Shown: piece after piece, positions 8,276 to 15,322 of the stretch | Position numbering within the stretch: position 1 is the stretch's first letter | Layout of the letters: each line of letters starts with the position of its first letter | From: Onstottus_B arcticum | GTDB taxonomy: Bacteria > Acidobacteriota > Blastocatellia > UBA7656 | Direction: 5' to 3' | NCBI GenBank assembly: GCA_038040485.1 | Contig: JBBPIE010000015.1 | Coordinates: forward strand, 62,001-126,000 | DNA: 64,000 nucleotides | The notes under the pieces: model-generated | Databases searched by the model: none | What the model saw: only the letters and a program-made list of their open reading frames with translations | What the model was told of the DNA's origin: nothing | Position numbers and translations under genes: made by a program

Positions 8276-8988
8276 AGCTCACGACATCAAACCGCCGTCA
8301 AATCAAGCGAACGTCCCCGCATCGCAGCTTCAGCGAGGCGGCGGCAAGAATTCCTCCGCGTTCCGCGTTTACCAGCGAAGAGTGGAAGCTGATTCAAACT
8401 CATCGCACCCCCGAACAGGTGCAGCGCTATCTGAGGAGCATCCGATACAACCGCGAACTTGACGGCGCGACATGCTTCTCGTTTCGCCGCGTATTGAGAG
8501 AAGGCCGCGCGCATTGCCTCGAGGGCGCGCTTGTCGCCGCGGTGATTCTCGAACAGCACGGCTATCCGCCGACTCTTGTCAGCATTGAGTCACAGGACAA
8601 CCTCGACCACGTGCTCCTGTTGTTTCATAAGGACGGCCGCTGGGGTTCGGTTGCGCGCTCGCGCGACATTGGACTGCATGGGCGCAAGCCGGTCTTCCGG
8701 ACGGTCCGTGATCTCGTGATGAGCTACTTCGAGATGTACATCGACAAGACCGGCAGACTGGTCGGCTACGCTGTGGCTAGTCTCTACGAGCTTGACGGTT
8801 ACGACTGGCGCTTTTCGCTTCGCAACGCCTGGAAGGTCGAGCGGCACCTTCAGGATATTCCTCACATCGCGATCAGGACCTCAGACGCACGCTACGAGAA
8901 GTGCCGGCGGCGATACCTCGAGTTTCACAAGGAGAACCCGGATCAGTCGCCCGACTACTTCTCAAACCGCAATCTCTGGCTTCTGTAA
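8272..8988 (+). CDS. Transglutaminase-like protein of unknown function
   Basis: A 238-residue soluble protein. The frame is open further upstream, but the ATG at 8272 overlaps the stop of the glycosyltransferase gene (ATGA), so translational coupling fixes the start. Residues 66-135 read like a papain/transglutaminase core: C82 in RAHCLEGAL heading a helix, H113 in LDHVLLLF on a strand, and D132 after a WGSVARSRD strand as possible third catalytic residue. The second half (YFEMYIDKTGRLVGYA, then KVERHLQDIPH) is not recognised. Catalysis is inference from the Cys-His-Asp order. The coupling suggests it helps process or handle the glycosyltransferase product. Confidence 0.7.
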   Translation: MKLTTSNRRQIKRTSPHRSFSEAAARIPPRSAFTSEEWKLIQTHRTPEQVQRYLRSIRYNRELDGATCFSFRRVLREGRAHCLEGALVAAVILEQHGYPPTLVSIESQDNLDHVLLLFHKDGRWGSVARSRDIGLHGRKPVFRTVRDLVMSYFEMYIDKTGRLVGYAVASLYELDGYDWRFSLRNAWKVERHLQDIPHIAIRTSDARYEKCRRRYLEFHKENPDQSPDYFSNRNLWLL

Positions 8989-8995
8989 CGGGGAA

Positions 8996-9961
8996 TCAGC
9001 CTCTGTTTGCAATTATCAGCATGGAGAAGAACGCGTTGTTGACGAAATGAATCATCACGCTTGGAAGAATCGAGCCGGTCCTTGCGCGGACGAGCGTGAG
9101 GATGAGGCTGAGAAAGATCAGTCCCGAAATCGAGGCCCACGCGCCCCAGTACTGAAGGAAATGAACGCCGGCAAAAAGCATCGTCACTAACACAACCGCT
9201 GCTGCCGCTCCCGTGCGCCTCAAGAGCGCTGGAAACAGCACACCGCGGTAGATGACCTCTTCGACGATCGGCGCGCTGAGCGTCGCCAGAAGCGCGACTG
9301 CGATCCTGACCTGCGGTGAAGAACGCAGCAGTTCGGCGAACGAAGTATCTGGTGATTCCGGCAGCACTCGGACGGCGACCTGACTGAAGGCGATCAGCAC
9401 AACAATCACAACTGCTGAAAAGACGAGCCAGTACAAAGCAGAGCGTCCTGCCCAGTGCCAACCCAGACTCGCCCAGAATGGATTCTTTCCAATCTTCACC
9501 ACGATCAGCCAGCAAACCGCAAGCGTGATCAGATGCGCAATGAAGGTCGAGGCTACCTGCACCAGGAGCAACCGCGGCGACTTCAGCCAGTCGAACAACG
9601 CTTCCTGCGATTCCAGGCCGGGAACCTCCTCACCCCGCGCCTTCGATATGATGTACCAGGCGATGACCGCGAGGACCGGCACGACAATAATAGCCAGGAC
9701 GCTCACAACCCAAACCAGGATCCCGGCCCGGACTCCCCAACGTGGATGATCCGGGTCGGGTGGCTGCTCTTCTTCCGCTGCGAGATCGGAGGGAGGTTGT
9801 TCAGCAGCCGCGGCAGCGGCGTCCGCGTCCAAAACCGAACCGAGCCGGTCTTTGCCAGTGTTCGAGCAGTCATCGCAGATGCTTTCAGCTCGCTGCGCGT
9901 CGCTTGTTAGGGTCGCCCCGCAGACTCTGCAGGTTCGAAGGTCAATTAGTTCGTCAACCAT
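8996..9961 (-). CDS. CPBP-family intramembrane metalloprotease with N-terminal zinc ribbon
   Basis: A 321-residue membrane protein of the CPBP/ABI (Rce1-like) family. The catalytic signatures are all present: EEVIYRG with E234/E235, FAGVH with H267, and the HFVNN motif with H305, embedded in about seven hydrophobic spans (from residue 80 on). Unusually, residues 8-35 form a treble-clef-like zinc ribbon (C11, C14, C29, C32), followed by an Ala/Glu/Pro-rich linker before the first span. Substrate unknown; Rce1-like enzymes cleave membrane-embedded peptides. Convergent with the preceding plus-strand gene (7-nt gap). Confidence 0.9.
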   Translation of the reverse strand: MVDELIDLRTCRVCGATLTSDAQRAESICDDCSNTGKDRLGSVLDADAAAAAAEQPPSDLAAEEEQPPDPDHPRWGVRAGILVWVVSVLAIIVVPVLAVIAWYIISKARGEEVPGLESQEALFDWLKSPRLLLVQVASTFIAHLITLAVCWLIVVKIGKNPFWASLGWHWAGRSALYWLVFSAVVIVVLIAFSQVAVRVLPESPDTSFAELLRSSPQVRIAVALLATLSAPIVEEVIYRGVLFPALLRRTGAAAAVVLVTMLFAGVHFLQYWGAWASISGLIFLSLILTLVRARTGSILPSVMIHFVNNAFFSMLIIANRG

Positions 9962-10004
9962 TGATCAAATAGAAGTACCATTCTTTCCGATAGGTGGCAA
10001 ACTT

Positions 10005-10769
10005 CTAACCGCGTACGCCTGGTCCTGTTTCGCCGCGAAGGCCCGTTTCAAGATTCGCTTCGATTGCACTGCGTGTTCGAGCCATCAGTTCCGCTAGCTG
10101 CTTCTCGGTGTAGTCTCGCGTGTCAATCGGTTCGCCGATGATCACGTCCACTCGTCCGGGCCGCGGCGCAAGCGAGCCCTTGGGCAGGTTCTTGCGAGTC
10201 CCCCGAATCGTGACCGGCACGATCGGAACACCCGCGCGCATTGCGATCTTAAAAGCGCCCGTCTTGAATTCCAGCAGCCGGCCATCGGGTGAGCGCGAGC
10301 CTTCGGGAAAGACTGCCAACGACTTGCCGCCTTTTACGCCTTCGATCACACGCCTAAGGCTCTTTGCCGTCTTGCGCGCGTCGCTGCGGTCGACTGGGAA
10401 ATTGCCGGCAGTCCACAAGTGCCAACCCATGAACGGAACATAGAACAACTCCTTCTTGGCCATGATCCGAAACTGGTAAGGCAGGTATGCGAAGAGCGCC
10501 GGTGTGTCGATCAAGCTCGAATGGTTAGCCATATAGACGTAGTTCTTATCCGGCCGAACGTTCTCAGTCCCGCTGACGTGTATCCACGAAAAGATCGACC
10601 ACGCGATCAAGCGGCACCACGTGCGCGCGCACCAGTGCTGCATCGCGCCCGTTCGGTCAAACGGCCAGAGCAACAGCGAGATCGTCGCCATCACGACCGT
10701 GTGCGTGTACCAAAGCAGGTTGGCTACCGGCGCCCACAGATAGATCAAGATTGTTTTGAGAGTTTTCAA
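10005..10769 (-). CDS. plsC: 1-acyl-sn-glycerol-3-phosphate acyltransferase (PlsC/LPLAT)
   Basis: Acylates lysophosphatidic acid to phosphatidic acid at the membrane. Motif I NHSSLID (HX4D), motif II around the GNFPVDR segment, motif III FPEGSRS and motif IV VPIVPVTIRG are all visible in order, with an N-terminal hydrophobic helix anchoring it. The frame is open to 10868, but the codons above about 10790 lie inside a family B repeat and lack family similarity. I therefore prefer the TTG at 10769 (protein starting MKTLKTILIYL, 254 residues, normal family length). No good SD confirms it, so the start is uncertain; the function is not. Confidence 0.9.
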   Translation of the reverse strand: MKTLKTILIYLWAPVANLLWYTHTVVMATISLLLWPFDRTGAMQHWCARTWCRLIAWSIFSWIHVSGTENVRPDKNYVYMANHSSLIDTPALFAYLPYQFRIMAKKELFYVPFMGWHLWTAGNFPVDRSDARKTAKSLRRVIEGVKGGKSLAVFPEGSRSPDGRLLEFKTGAFKIAMRAGVPIVPVTIRGTRKNLPKGSLAPRPGRVDVIIGEPIDTRDYTEKQLAELMARTRSAIEANLETGLRGETGPGVRG

Positions 10770-10791
10770 TGGCTTAAAGAAGGCCAGATCA

Positions 10792-10887
10792 TGTACGGGT
10801 GGCCTCCGTGGCCACCCCTCGTTCCGTCTGCGACAAAAGAAGGAATCTCTCCAACAAGGGGCGGCCACGGAGGGCCGCCCGTACAGG
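10792..10887. repeat. Family B inverted repeat (gtacgggtggcctccgtggcc)
   Basis: Left arm about 10792-10823 and right arm about 10855-10887 are near-complementary; each arm contains the internal palindrome ggcctccgtggcc. Other copies lie at 22021-22114, 33388-33480 and 52361-52453. It fills the gap between the NUDIX stop and plsC and bleeds into the open frame ahead of plsC. Confidence 0.8.
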
Positions 10888-11424
10888 TTATTTCAAACTC
10901 TGAAGCAACGGCGCGGCGAGCAACAAAGTGATGATCGACTTTGCGTCGTCGATCTCACCCGAACGCACGCGAGCAAGCGCATCGTCGAAGCTCAATCGCA
11001 CTACTTCGATCTCTTCGTCATCGTCGAGATTCTGCTGCGATGCCTCCAGGCCTCTCGCAATGTAAACGTGAATCTTTTCTTCGCACCAGCCCGGCGCGAC
11101 AAAGAACTCTCCCAGTTTCTGCATCTCTCCCGCTCGCAGTCCCATCTCCTCTTCAAGCTCCCGCCGAGCAGTTTCCTCCGGCGACTGTCCCGTCTCGATT
11201 CGGCCTGCTGAAATCTCGAGCGAGTTGCGGCCAAGCGGATACCGCCACTGCCGAACGAGCGCGACCGTTCCGTCTTCAAAGACAGGCAATGCCCCGGCGC
11301 CGCCGTTGTGATGAACAATCTCAATCACAACCTCGCCCTTCGCCAGCGACTGAAACCTGCTAAGGGAGACGCCGAAGACTTTCCCCCGGTAGATGTGGTC
11401 TCGTCCGATCAGTTCGTGCGCCAT
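10888..11424 (-). CDS. NUDIX hydrolase (ADP-ribose pyrophosphatase-like)
   Basis: A 178-residue NUDIX protein resembling ADP-ribose pyrophosphatases of the NudF/YqiE group, which split ADP-ribose into AMP and ribose 5-phosphate. The Nudix box runs from G74 to L96, with RELEEEMGL (R88-L96) intact. The first Glu of the box (GX5E) is Gln80, which some active members tolerate. LEISAGRIETG and VRQWRYPLG upstream are typical of the ADP-ribose class. The frame opens at 11496, but the upstream residues come from a low-complexity repeat; MAHELIGRDH at 11424 is the family-like start. Confidence 0.88.
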   Translation of the reverse strand: MAHELIGRDHIYRGKVFGVSLSRFQSLAKGEVVIEIVHHNGGAGALPVFEDGTVALVRQWRYPLGRNSLEISAGRIETGQSPEETARRELEEEMGLRAGEMQKLGEFFVAPGWCEEKIHVYIARGLEASQQNLDDDEEIEVVRLSFDDALARVRSGEIDDAKSIITLLLAAPLLQSLK

Positions 11425-11448
11425 AGTTATGCCTGAGGCGTGACCCGT

Positions 11449-11644
11449 GAGGATATAGAGGATGGAGGATAGAGGATGGAGAATTGAAAATTGCAAATTG
11501 AAACCCAGGCGGCGCGAACGAAGTCCGCGTTGCGGGGCGCGCCCCCGATTGTTTGCAATTTCAGATTTTCAATTTTCAATTTTCAATTTTCAATTTTCAA
11601 TTCTCCATCCTCAATCTTCCATCCTCTATCCTCAATCCTCGTCC
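11449..11644. repeat. Low-complexity inverted repeat (family D) with 7-bp tandem
   Basis: Purine-rich left part (gaggatggaggatagagg, then gaaaattgcaaattgaaa; 11449-11503) is answered by its complement in the right part (11552-11644). The right part contains five consecutive 7-bp units attttca at 11565-11599 and a ccatcctcaatcttccatcctc tail. The same gaggat/atcctc vocabulary recurs at 13890-13970. It lies between folC and the NUDIX gene and creates spurious open frames on both strands. Confidence 0.75.
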
Positions 11645-12967
11645 TCACATCGCCGCGCCCTGCGAGCCCTCCTCTTCGATCAAGCGTTTTACTTCTCCAA
11701 CCAGGTGCAGCGAGCCGGCCACCACGATCAGCCCTTCGCGGGGCGTTACGCTGCGAGCCCACGAAAGCGCTTGCCTCACGGTTTCAGTGAAGATCAGGTT
11801 GGCTGCCGGCCGCGCCAACGCCGGCTTGCCCAACCGCGCGCCCACAGCCGCTCGTTGGTCGCGCACCCGCGTAAGCACTACGGTTGTTGCAAGGTCGAAC
11901 AGCGCAGCCGCCATTCCGTCGATGTCTTTGTCAGCCATCGCGCCAAACACCAAAGTCAGAGGCCCGTCCCAGAACTCAACGAGAAACTCCCTCAGCGAAT
12001 GAGCGCCCGACGTGTTGTGCGCTCCATCCAGCAAAAGTGGCGGGGACGCATCAATCCACTCGAGCCTGCCCTGCCAACTCACGTCGCGCATGCCGCGCAC
12101 AACTGCTTCGCGCGGTATCTTGAATCCCAACTCGTCCAGCGCTTCGCACGCTTCGATAGCCGCCGCCGCATTGTCCGCTTGATGCCTCCCTCTGAGGCCC
12201 AGCATTATCCGGCTGTAACTCGAGTGCGTCGATTCATAGTCGAAGGTCAGCCGACCATAATCGCTCGCCGACGATCCCGCCGGTTCGTTGGCAAACACCG
12301 GCAGCACATTCACCTCCAGGCACCGGCGCATGAGCACATCACTCGCCTCCTGGTGTCGTTGACGGCCGATCACCGCGCGGGCACCCGGCACGATGACGGC
12401 GGCTTTCTCCGTGGCGATCTCGGCTATCGTGCTGCCGAGAGTCTCCTGATGGTCGAGATCGATCGACGTGACAACTGACAGGACACGTTCGACCGCGTTG
12501 GTAGCGTCAAGCCGCCCGCCAAGCCCAACTTCCAGGACTGCCAGCTTGACTTCGCTGCGATGAAAGTGGAGCAGTGCGGCAGCGGTTACCTGCTCAAAGA
12601 AGGTGGGAACGGTCTCGAGACTCGTTTCGCGCACGAGCGCTTCGCTTGCCTCCCTGACGTCCGTGGCTAGCTGCGCGAATTCGGTCTCCGAAACGTCAAC
12701 TCCCGCGACTCTGATTCGCTCCTGAACATGAACAAGGTGCGGCGAAGTGTACAGCGCCGTGCGATGACCGGCTTCTCGCGCAATCGACTCAATCATCGCC
12801 GCGACCGATCCCTTGCCGTTGGTCCCGGCGACTATGACTGACTTGAACGACTGGTCGGGATCGCCGAGCCGAGCCAGCAACAAACGGATGGTCTCCAATC
12901 GATACTTAGCCGCGAGCACTTCGTGGCCCAGCGAATAGAGGTAGGTTAGCGACTGCGCGTAATCCAT
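11645..12967 (-). CDS. folC: Bifunctional folylpolyglutamate synthase/dihydrofolate synthase
   Basis: Adds glutamate to dihydropteroate and to folates with ATP; cytoplasmic, folate pathway. In 440 residues the Mur-ligase-type P-loop is AGTNGKGS (residues 47-54), preceded by the family YSLG and RLETIRLLL elements. SPHLVHVQERI, EVGLGGRLDATN and LDHQETLG follow in normal order. The C-terminal domain has LDGAHN and VFGAMADKD. Follows accD on the same strand after about 30 nt, the common accD-folC order, so the two are probably co-transcribed. The C-terminal five codons lie against the family D repeat. Confidence 0.97.
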   Translation of the reverse strand: MDYAQSLTYLYSLGHEVLAAKYRLETIRLLLARLGDPDQSFKSVIVAGTNGKGSVAAMIESIAREAGHRTALYTSPHLVHVQERIRVAGVDVSETEFAQLATDVREASEALVRETSLETVPTFFEQVTAAALLHFHRSEVKLAVLEVGLGGRLDATNAVERVLSVVTSIDLDHQETLGSTIAEIATEKAAVIVPGARAVIGRQRHQEASDVLMRRCLEVNVLPVFANEPAGSSASDYGRLTFDYESTHSSYSRIMLGLRGRHQADNAAAAIEACEALDELGFKIPREAVVRGMRDVSWQGRLEWIDASPPLLLDGAHNTSGAHSLREFLVEFWDGPLTLVFGAMADKDIDGMAAALFDLATTVVLTRVRDQRAAVGARLGKPALARPAANLIFTETVRQALSWARSVTPREGLIVVAGSLHLVGEVKRLIEEEGSQGAAM

Positions 12968-12996
12968 AGTCAGGAGCTTGAGAGAGGCGGGAGGAG

Positions 12997-13884
12997 TTAC
13001 ACACCGCTGTCAGACCGGCCCTCAGACTTTCGGCCGTTCTGGCACATGAAGTCGAGCGAGCCCACGATGAAGTCTCTCAGGTTCTTTCGCTCGACTACCG
13101 CGTCGAGCATCCCGTGCTCGAGCAGAAACTCGGATCGTTGAAAGCCTTCGGGCAGTTTCTGCTTGATCGTTTGCTCGATCACTCGCGGCCCGGCAAAACC
13201 GATCTGCGCGCCGGGCTCGGCGATGTTCAGATCGCCAAGCATCGCGAAGCTTGCAGTCACTCCCCCGGTCGTCGGGTCAGTCAAAACTGAAATGAACGGA
13301 AGCCGCGCCTCGTCAAGCCGCGCAAGCGCCGCGGAGATCTTTGCCATCTGCATCAGCGAGATCGCGCCTTCTTGCATTCGCGCTCCGCCCGACGCTGAAA
13401 AGATAACAACGGCCGAGCCGGTCTCGATAGCCTTCTCTATCGCGCGGGTGATCTTCTCGCCTACGACTGATCCAAGCGAGCCGCCAACGAACGAAAGTTC
13501 CATCGCGCACACCAACGCAGGGTGCCCGCCGATAGTGCCTTGCCCGGTAATCAGCGCGTCGAGAATCCCCGTGTTCTCTTGCATCTGCTCCAGCCGCGTG
13601 CGGTAAGGCTTCGTATCGACAAACTGGAGTGGATCGGTCGATGCGAGACCCGCATCCAACTCGACCCACTCGCCGTCATCGAGAGTCAGCTCCAGGCGTT
13701 CAATCGCGCCGATTCGAAAGTGATGGCCGCATTTCGTGCAGACCTCGAGGTTGTCCTCGACCTCTCGCTTGAGAAGCATCTCCTCGCATCCCGGGCATTT
13801 CATGAAAAGCCCTTCGGTGCGTACAGTTCGCTCCTCGCCCGGCCCGGGACGCTTCGGCCTGTCTCTTTTTCGGAACCAACTCAT
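12997..13884 (-). CDS. accD: Acetyl-CoA carboxylase carboxyltransferase subunit beta
   Basis: Beta half of the carboxyltransferase that moves the carboxyl group from biotin to acetyl-CoA, the first step of fatty acid synthesis. The 295-residue protein begins MSWFRKRD, then the Cys4 zinc ribbon (C30, C33, C49, C52), then the crotonase-fold domain with GGSLGSVVGEKI, FSASGGARMQEG, LTDPTTGGVTASFAMLGD and GFAGPRVIEQT, all diagnostic. The alpha partner accA is not in this window. Upstream lies a family D repeat; downstream folC. Confidence 0.98.
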   Translation of the reverse strand: MSWFRKRDRPKRPGPGEERTVRTEGLFMKCPGCEEMLLKREVEDNLEVCTKCGHHFRIGAIERLELTLDDGEWVELDAGLASTDPLQFVDTKPYRTRLEQMQENTGILDALITGQGTIGGHPALVCAMELSFVGGSLGSVVGEKITRAIEKAIETGSAVVIFSASGGARMQEGAISLMQMAKISAALARLDEARLPFISVLTDPTTGGVTASFAMLGDLNIAEPGAQIGFAGPRVIEQTIKQKLPEGFQRSEFLLEHGMLDAVVERKNLRDFIVGSLDFMCQNGRKSEGRSDSGV

Positions 13885-13889
13885 AGCTG

Positions 13890-13970
13890 GGGATTGAGGA
13901 TGGAAGATCGAGCATCGAGAATCGAGGGTTGAGCCGTTCGATCCTCAATCCTCTATCCTCAATCATCATT
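13890..13970. repeat. Low-complexity inverted repeat, second copy of family D
   Basis: ggattgaggatggaagatcg (about 13890-13909) and the tail atcctcaatcctctatcctcaatc (about 13941-13964) are complementary around a short loop. Vocabulary is shared with 11449-11644, about 2.4 kb away. It lies between accD and the adenosyltransferase gene and touches the last codons of the latter. Confidence 0.7.
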
Positions 13971-14529
13971 CCTTCTTAGTTCTCTTGCTAAAATCCGTCA
14001 TCTTCTCGGGAATTCCTTCCCGGCGATTCACCGTGCGCGCCAGTATGAACAGCAAATCCGAAAGGCGATTGAGGTAAACAACCGCGAGGTCATTCACGTC
14101 TTCCGCGTTCGACAACGCAACCACGCGGCGTTCGGCTCTGCGCGCAACCGTTCGAGCGAGGTGCAAAGTTGCGCCGGCCTGCGAACCCCCAGGAAGAATG
14201 AACTCCTTCAGCGGCTCGAGCTCCGCGAGAAATCGATCCGCCAGTTCTTCGAGCGTTTCCACAAAGGACGTCTGAATGCGCGGCACGTCGATCTCGGACG
14301 GGCTTGCAAGGTCGGCCCCGAGCGTGAACAGATCGTTTTGAATCAGGCTCAAAGTCTCGTCGACTTCGTCGTCTGCGAGGCACGCGCGCGCCAGTCCGAT
14401 AAGCGAGTTCAACTCGTCCACATCACCATAGGCGTCTACTCGCTGGCTGGCTTTGCTGACGCGAGCGCCGCCGACCAGAGACGTTTCGCCCGCGTCTCCA
14501 GTCCTTGTGTAGACTTTTGATATTCGCAT
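13966..14529 (-). CDS. pduO: Cob(I)yrinic acid a,c-diamide adenosyltransferase (PduO type)
   Basis: Transfers adenosyl from ATP to cob(I)alamin to make coenzyme B12. The PduO-type signatures are present: the N-terminal KVYTRTGDAGETSLVGG segment, VDAYGDVDELNS, FILPGGS, and ARTVARRAERR with the ATP-binding arginines. The frame is open to 14580, but a TTGACA/TAGAAT promoter at 14540-14568 lies inside that extension, so the start must be the ATG at 14529, giving 187 residues. The mRNA would begin only a few bases upstream. No cobalamin riboswitch is visible upstream. A B12-binding radical SAM gene at 54189 is a possible consumer of cobalamin. Confidence 0.93.
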   Translation of the reverse strand: MRISKVYTRTGDAGETSLVGGARVSKASQRVDAYGDVDELNSLIGLARACLADDEVDETLSLIQNDLFTLGADLASPSEIDVPRIQTSFVETLEELADRFLAELEPLKEFILPGGSQAGATLHLARTVARRAERRVVALSNAEDVNDLAVVYLNRLSDLLFILARTVNRREGIPEKMTDFSKRTKKE

Positions 14530-14539
14530 GGACCGCTTC

Positions 14540-14568
14540 ATTCTAGGTGTGGGGGTGATGTATGTCAA
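14540..14568 (-). promoter_or_regulatory. Putative strong sigma-70 promoter of the adenosyltransferase gene
   Basis: On the minus strand: TTGACA (14568-14563), a 17-bp spacer, TAGAAT (14545-14540). This is one of the best matches in the window. The expected start, near 14533, is about four bases before the ATG at 14529, so the message should be leaderless or nearly so; it also rules out starts further upstream. Confidence 0.65.
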
Positions 14569-14685
14569 AGTTTGCGTCATTCACGCGGCTTTCTGCTCAT
14601 AGACGATCAGAAACGGAGACGCGCCGATGTATGCGAAGAGCGCAAACTTACTTTGCCAGCTTCTTAAGGCTTCTTACCAAAAACC

Positions 14686-14714
14686 TTGACATTCTGGCCA
14701 CGTGAATTCAATAT
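14686..14714 (+). promoter_or_regulatory. Putative promoter of toxin-antitoxin pair 1
   Basis: TTGACA at 14686-14691, then a 17-bp spacer and a weak -10 (CAATAT, 14709-14714). The perfect -35 and the position 45 nt ahead of the first gene support it; the -10 is poor, as might suit a repressed promoter. Confidence 0.4.
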
Positions 14715-14758
14715 CGGGATGTTCCTGTTTCAAGCTAACAGTAAGGAGGTAGACGCCG

Positions 14759-14941
14759 GTGCAGGAAAGGCGACACATTGATCCAGACAAGCTGGACGAT
14801 GAACTTGAATCAAAAGACACGGAACTCCAAGAGCAAATCGCAGAAAGCTATAAAGCATATCTGCGCGGTGACGTTACTGATGCGCGCGAGTTTATGCGAC
14901 AGTTACGAAAAGAGATTAGGGCCTTCAAGAAGGTCAAATAA
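14759..14941 (+). CDS. Putative antitoxin of a RelE-type pair
   Basis: A 60-residue, highly charged, helical protein (MQERRHIDPDK..., ending FKKVK) immediately ahead of a RelE/ParE-family toxin gene. The start is GTG at 14759, chosen because AAGGAGG at 14743-14749 lies 9 nt upstream. Its stop overlaps the toxin ATG by one base (TAATG). Size, charge and gene order are those of type II antitoxins, though I cannot name a family. It would bind and silence the toxin and repress the operon. Assignment rests on context. Confidence 0.65.
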   Translation: MQERRHIDPDKLDDELESKDTELQEQIAESYKAYLRGDVTDAREFMRQLRKEIRAFKKVK

Positions 14942-15225
14942 TGCCGGATTCTTTTCGCGTCGTCGTCTCGCCTCAGTTTGAGAGAGACTCACGAAAGATT
15001 GTTAGGCATAGGCCAAAGTTACTTGATGAATTTGACGAGATAATTACCATTCTAGCCAAAGACCCTTACAATACAAGCCGCCAGTTCAAGATAAAGAAGC
15101 TTACAGACGTCAGCGCCGGAGAGGGGCAGTGGCGAATCCGTTTCGGTGACTACCGCATCCGTTATGACATCGTCGGCCAAGAAGTAATATTGCACTCCTT
15201 TCGGATCCGAGCTAAAGCGTACTAG
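14941..15225 (+). CDS. RelE/ParE-family toxin
   Basis: A 94-residue protein with the RelE/YafQ-like fold order: an N-terminal VVVSPQFERDSRKI strand-helix, then KDPYNTSRQFKIKKL, GQWRIRFGDYRIRYDI and an ILHSFRIRAKAY C-terminal strand. The central WRIRxGDYRIxY signature is typical of the superfamily, whose members cleave mRNA on the ribosome or inhibit gyrase. The one-base overlap with the antitoxin gene indicates coupled translation. Confidence 0.85.
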   Translation: MPDSFRVVVSPQFERDSRKIVRHRPKLLDEFDEIITILAKDPYNTSRQFKIKKLTDVSAGEGQWRIRFGDYRIRYDIVGQEVILHSFRIRAKAY

Positions 15226-15322
15226 ACCTCTCGGTCGTTCGCGTTGGGGAAGAACACTTAACCCCCTTACTTTACTTCGTTGATAGGCTTCGATTGTACT
15301 CGTGTTAACTCGGAACGAAGCG

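Noticed and set aside
10770..10868. N-terminal extension of PlsC
   Set aside because: Codons fall in a family B repeat and do not resemble acyltransferase N-termini.
11462..12478. 338-codon open frame opposite folC
   Set aside because: Begins in a low-complexity repeat and then mirrors folC; no domain seen.
14530..14580. Upstream start of the adenosyltransferase
   Set aside because: It would lie within the promoter boxes; the family-like start is at 14529.
14530..14760. Cobalamin riboswitch upstream of the adenosyltransferase
   Set aside because: No B12 box or long structured leader is seen, and the promoter sits directly at the start codon.
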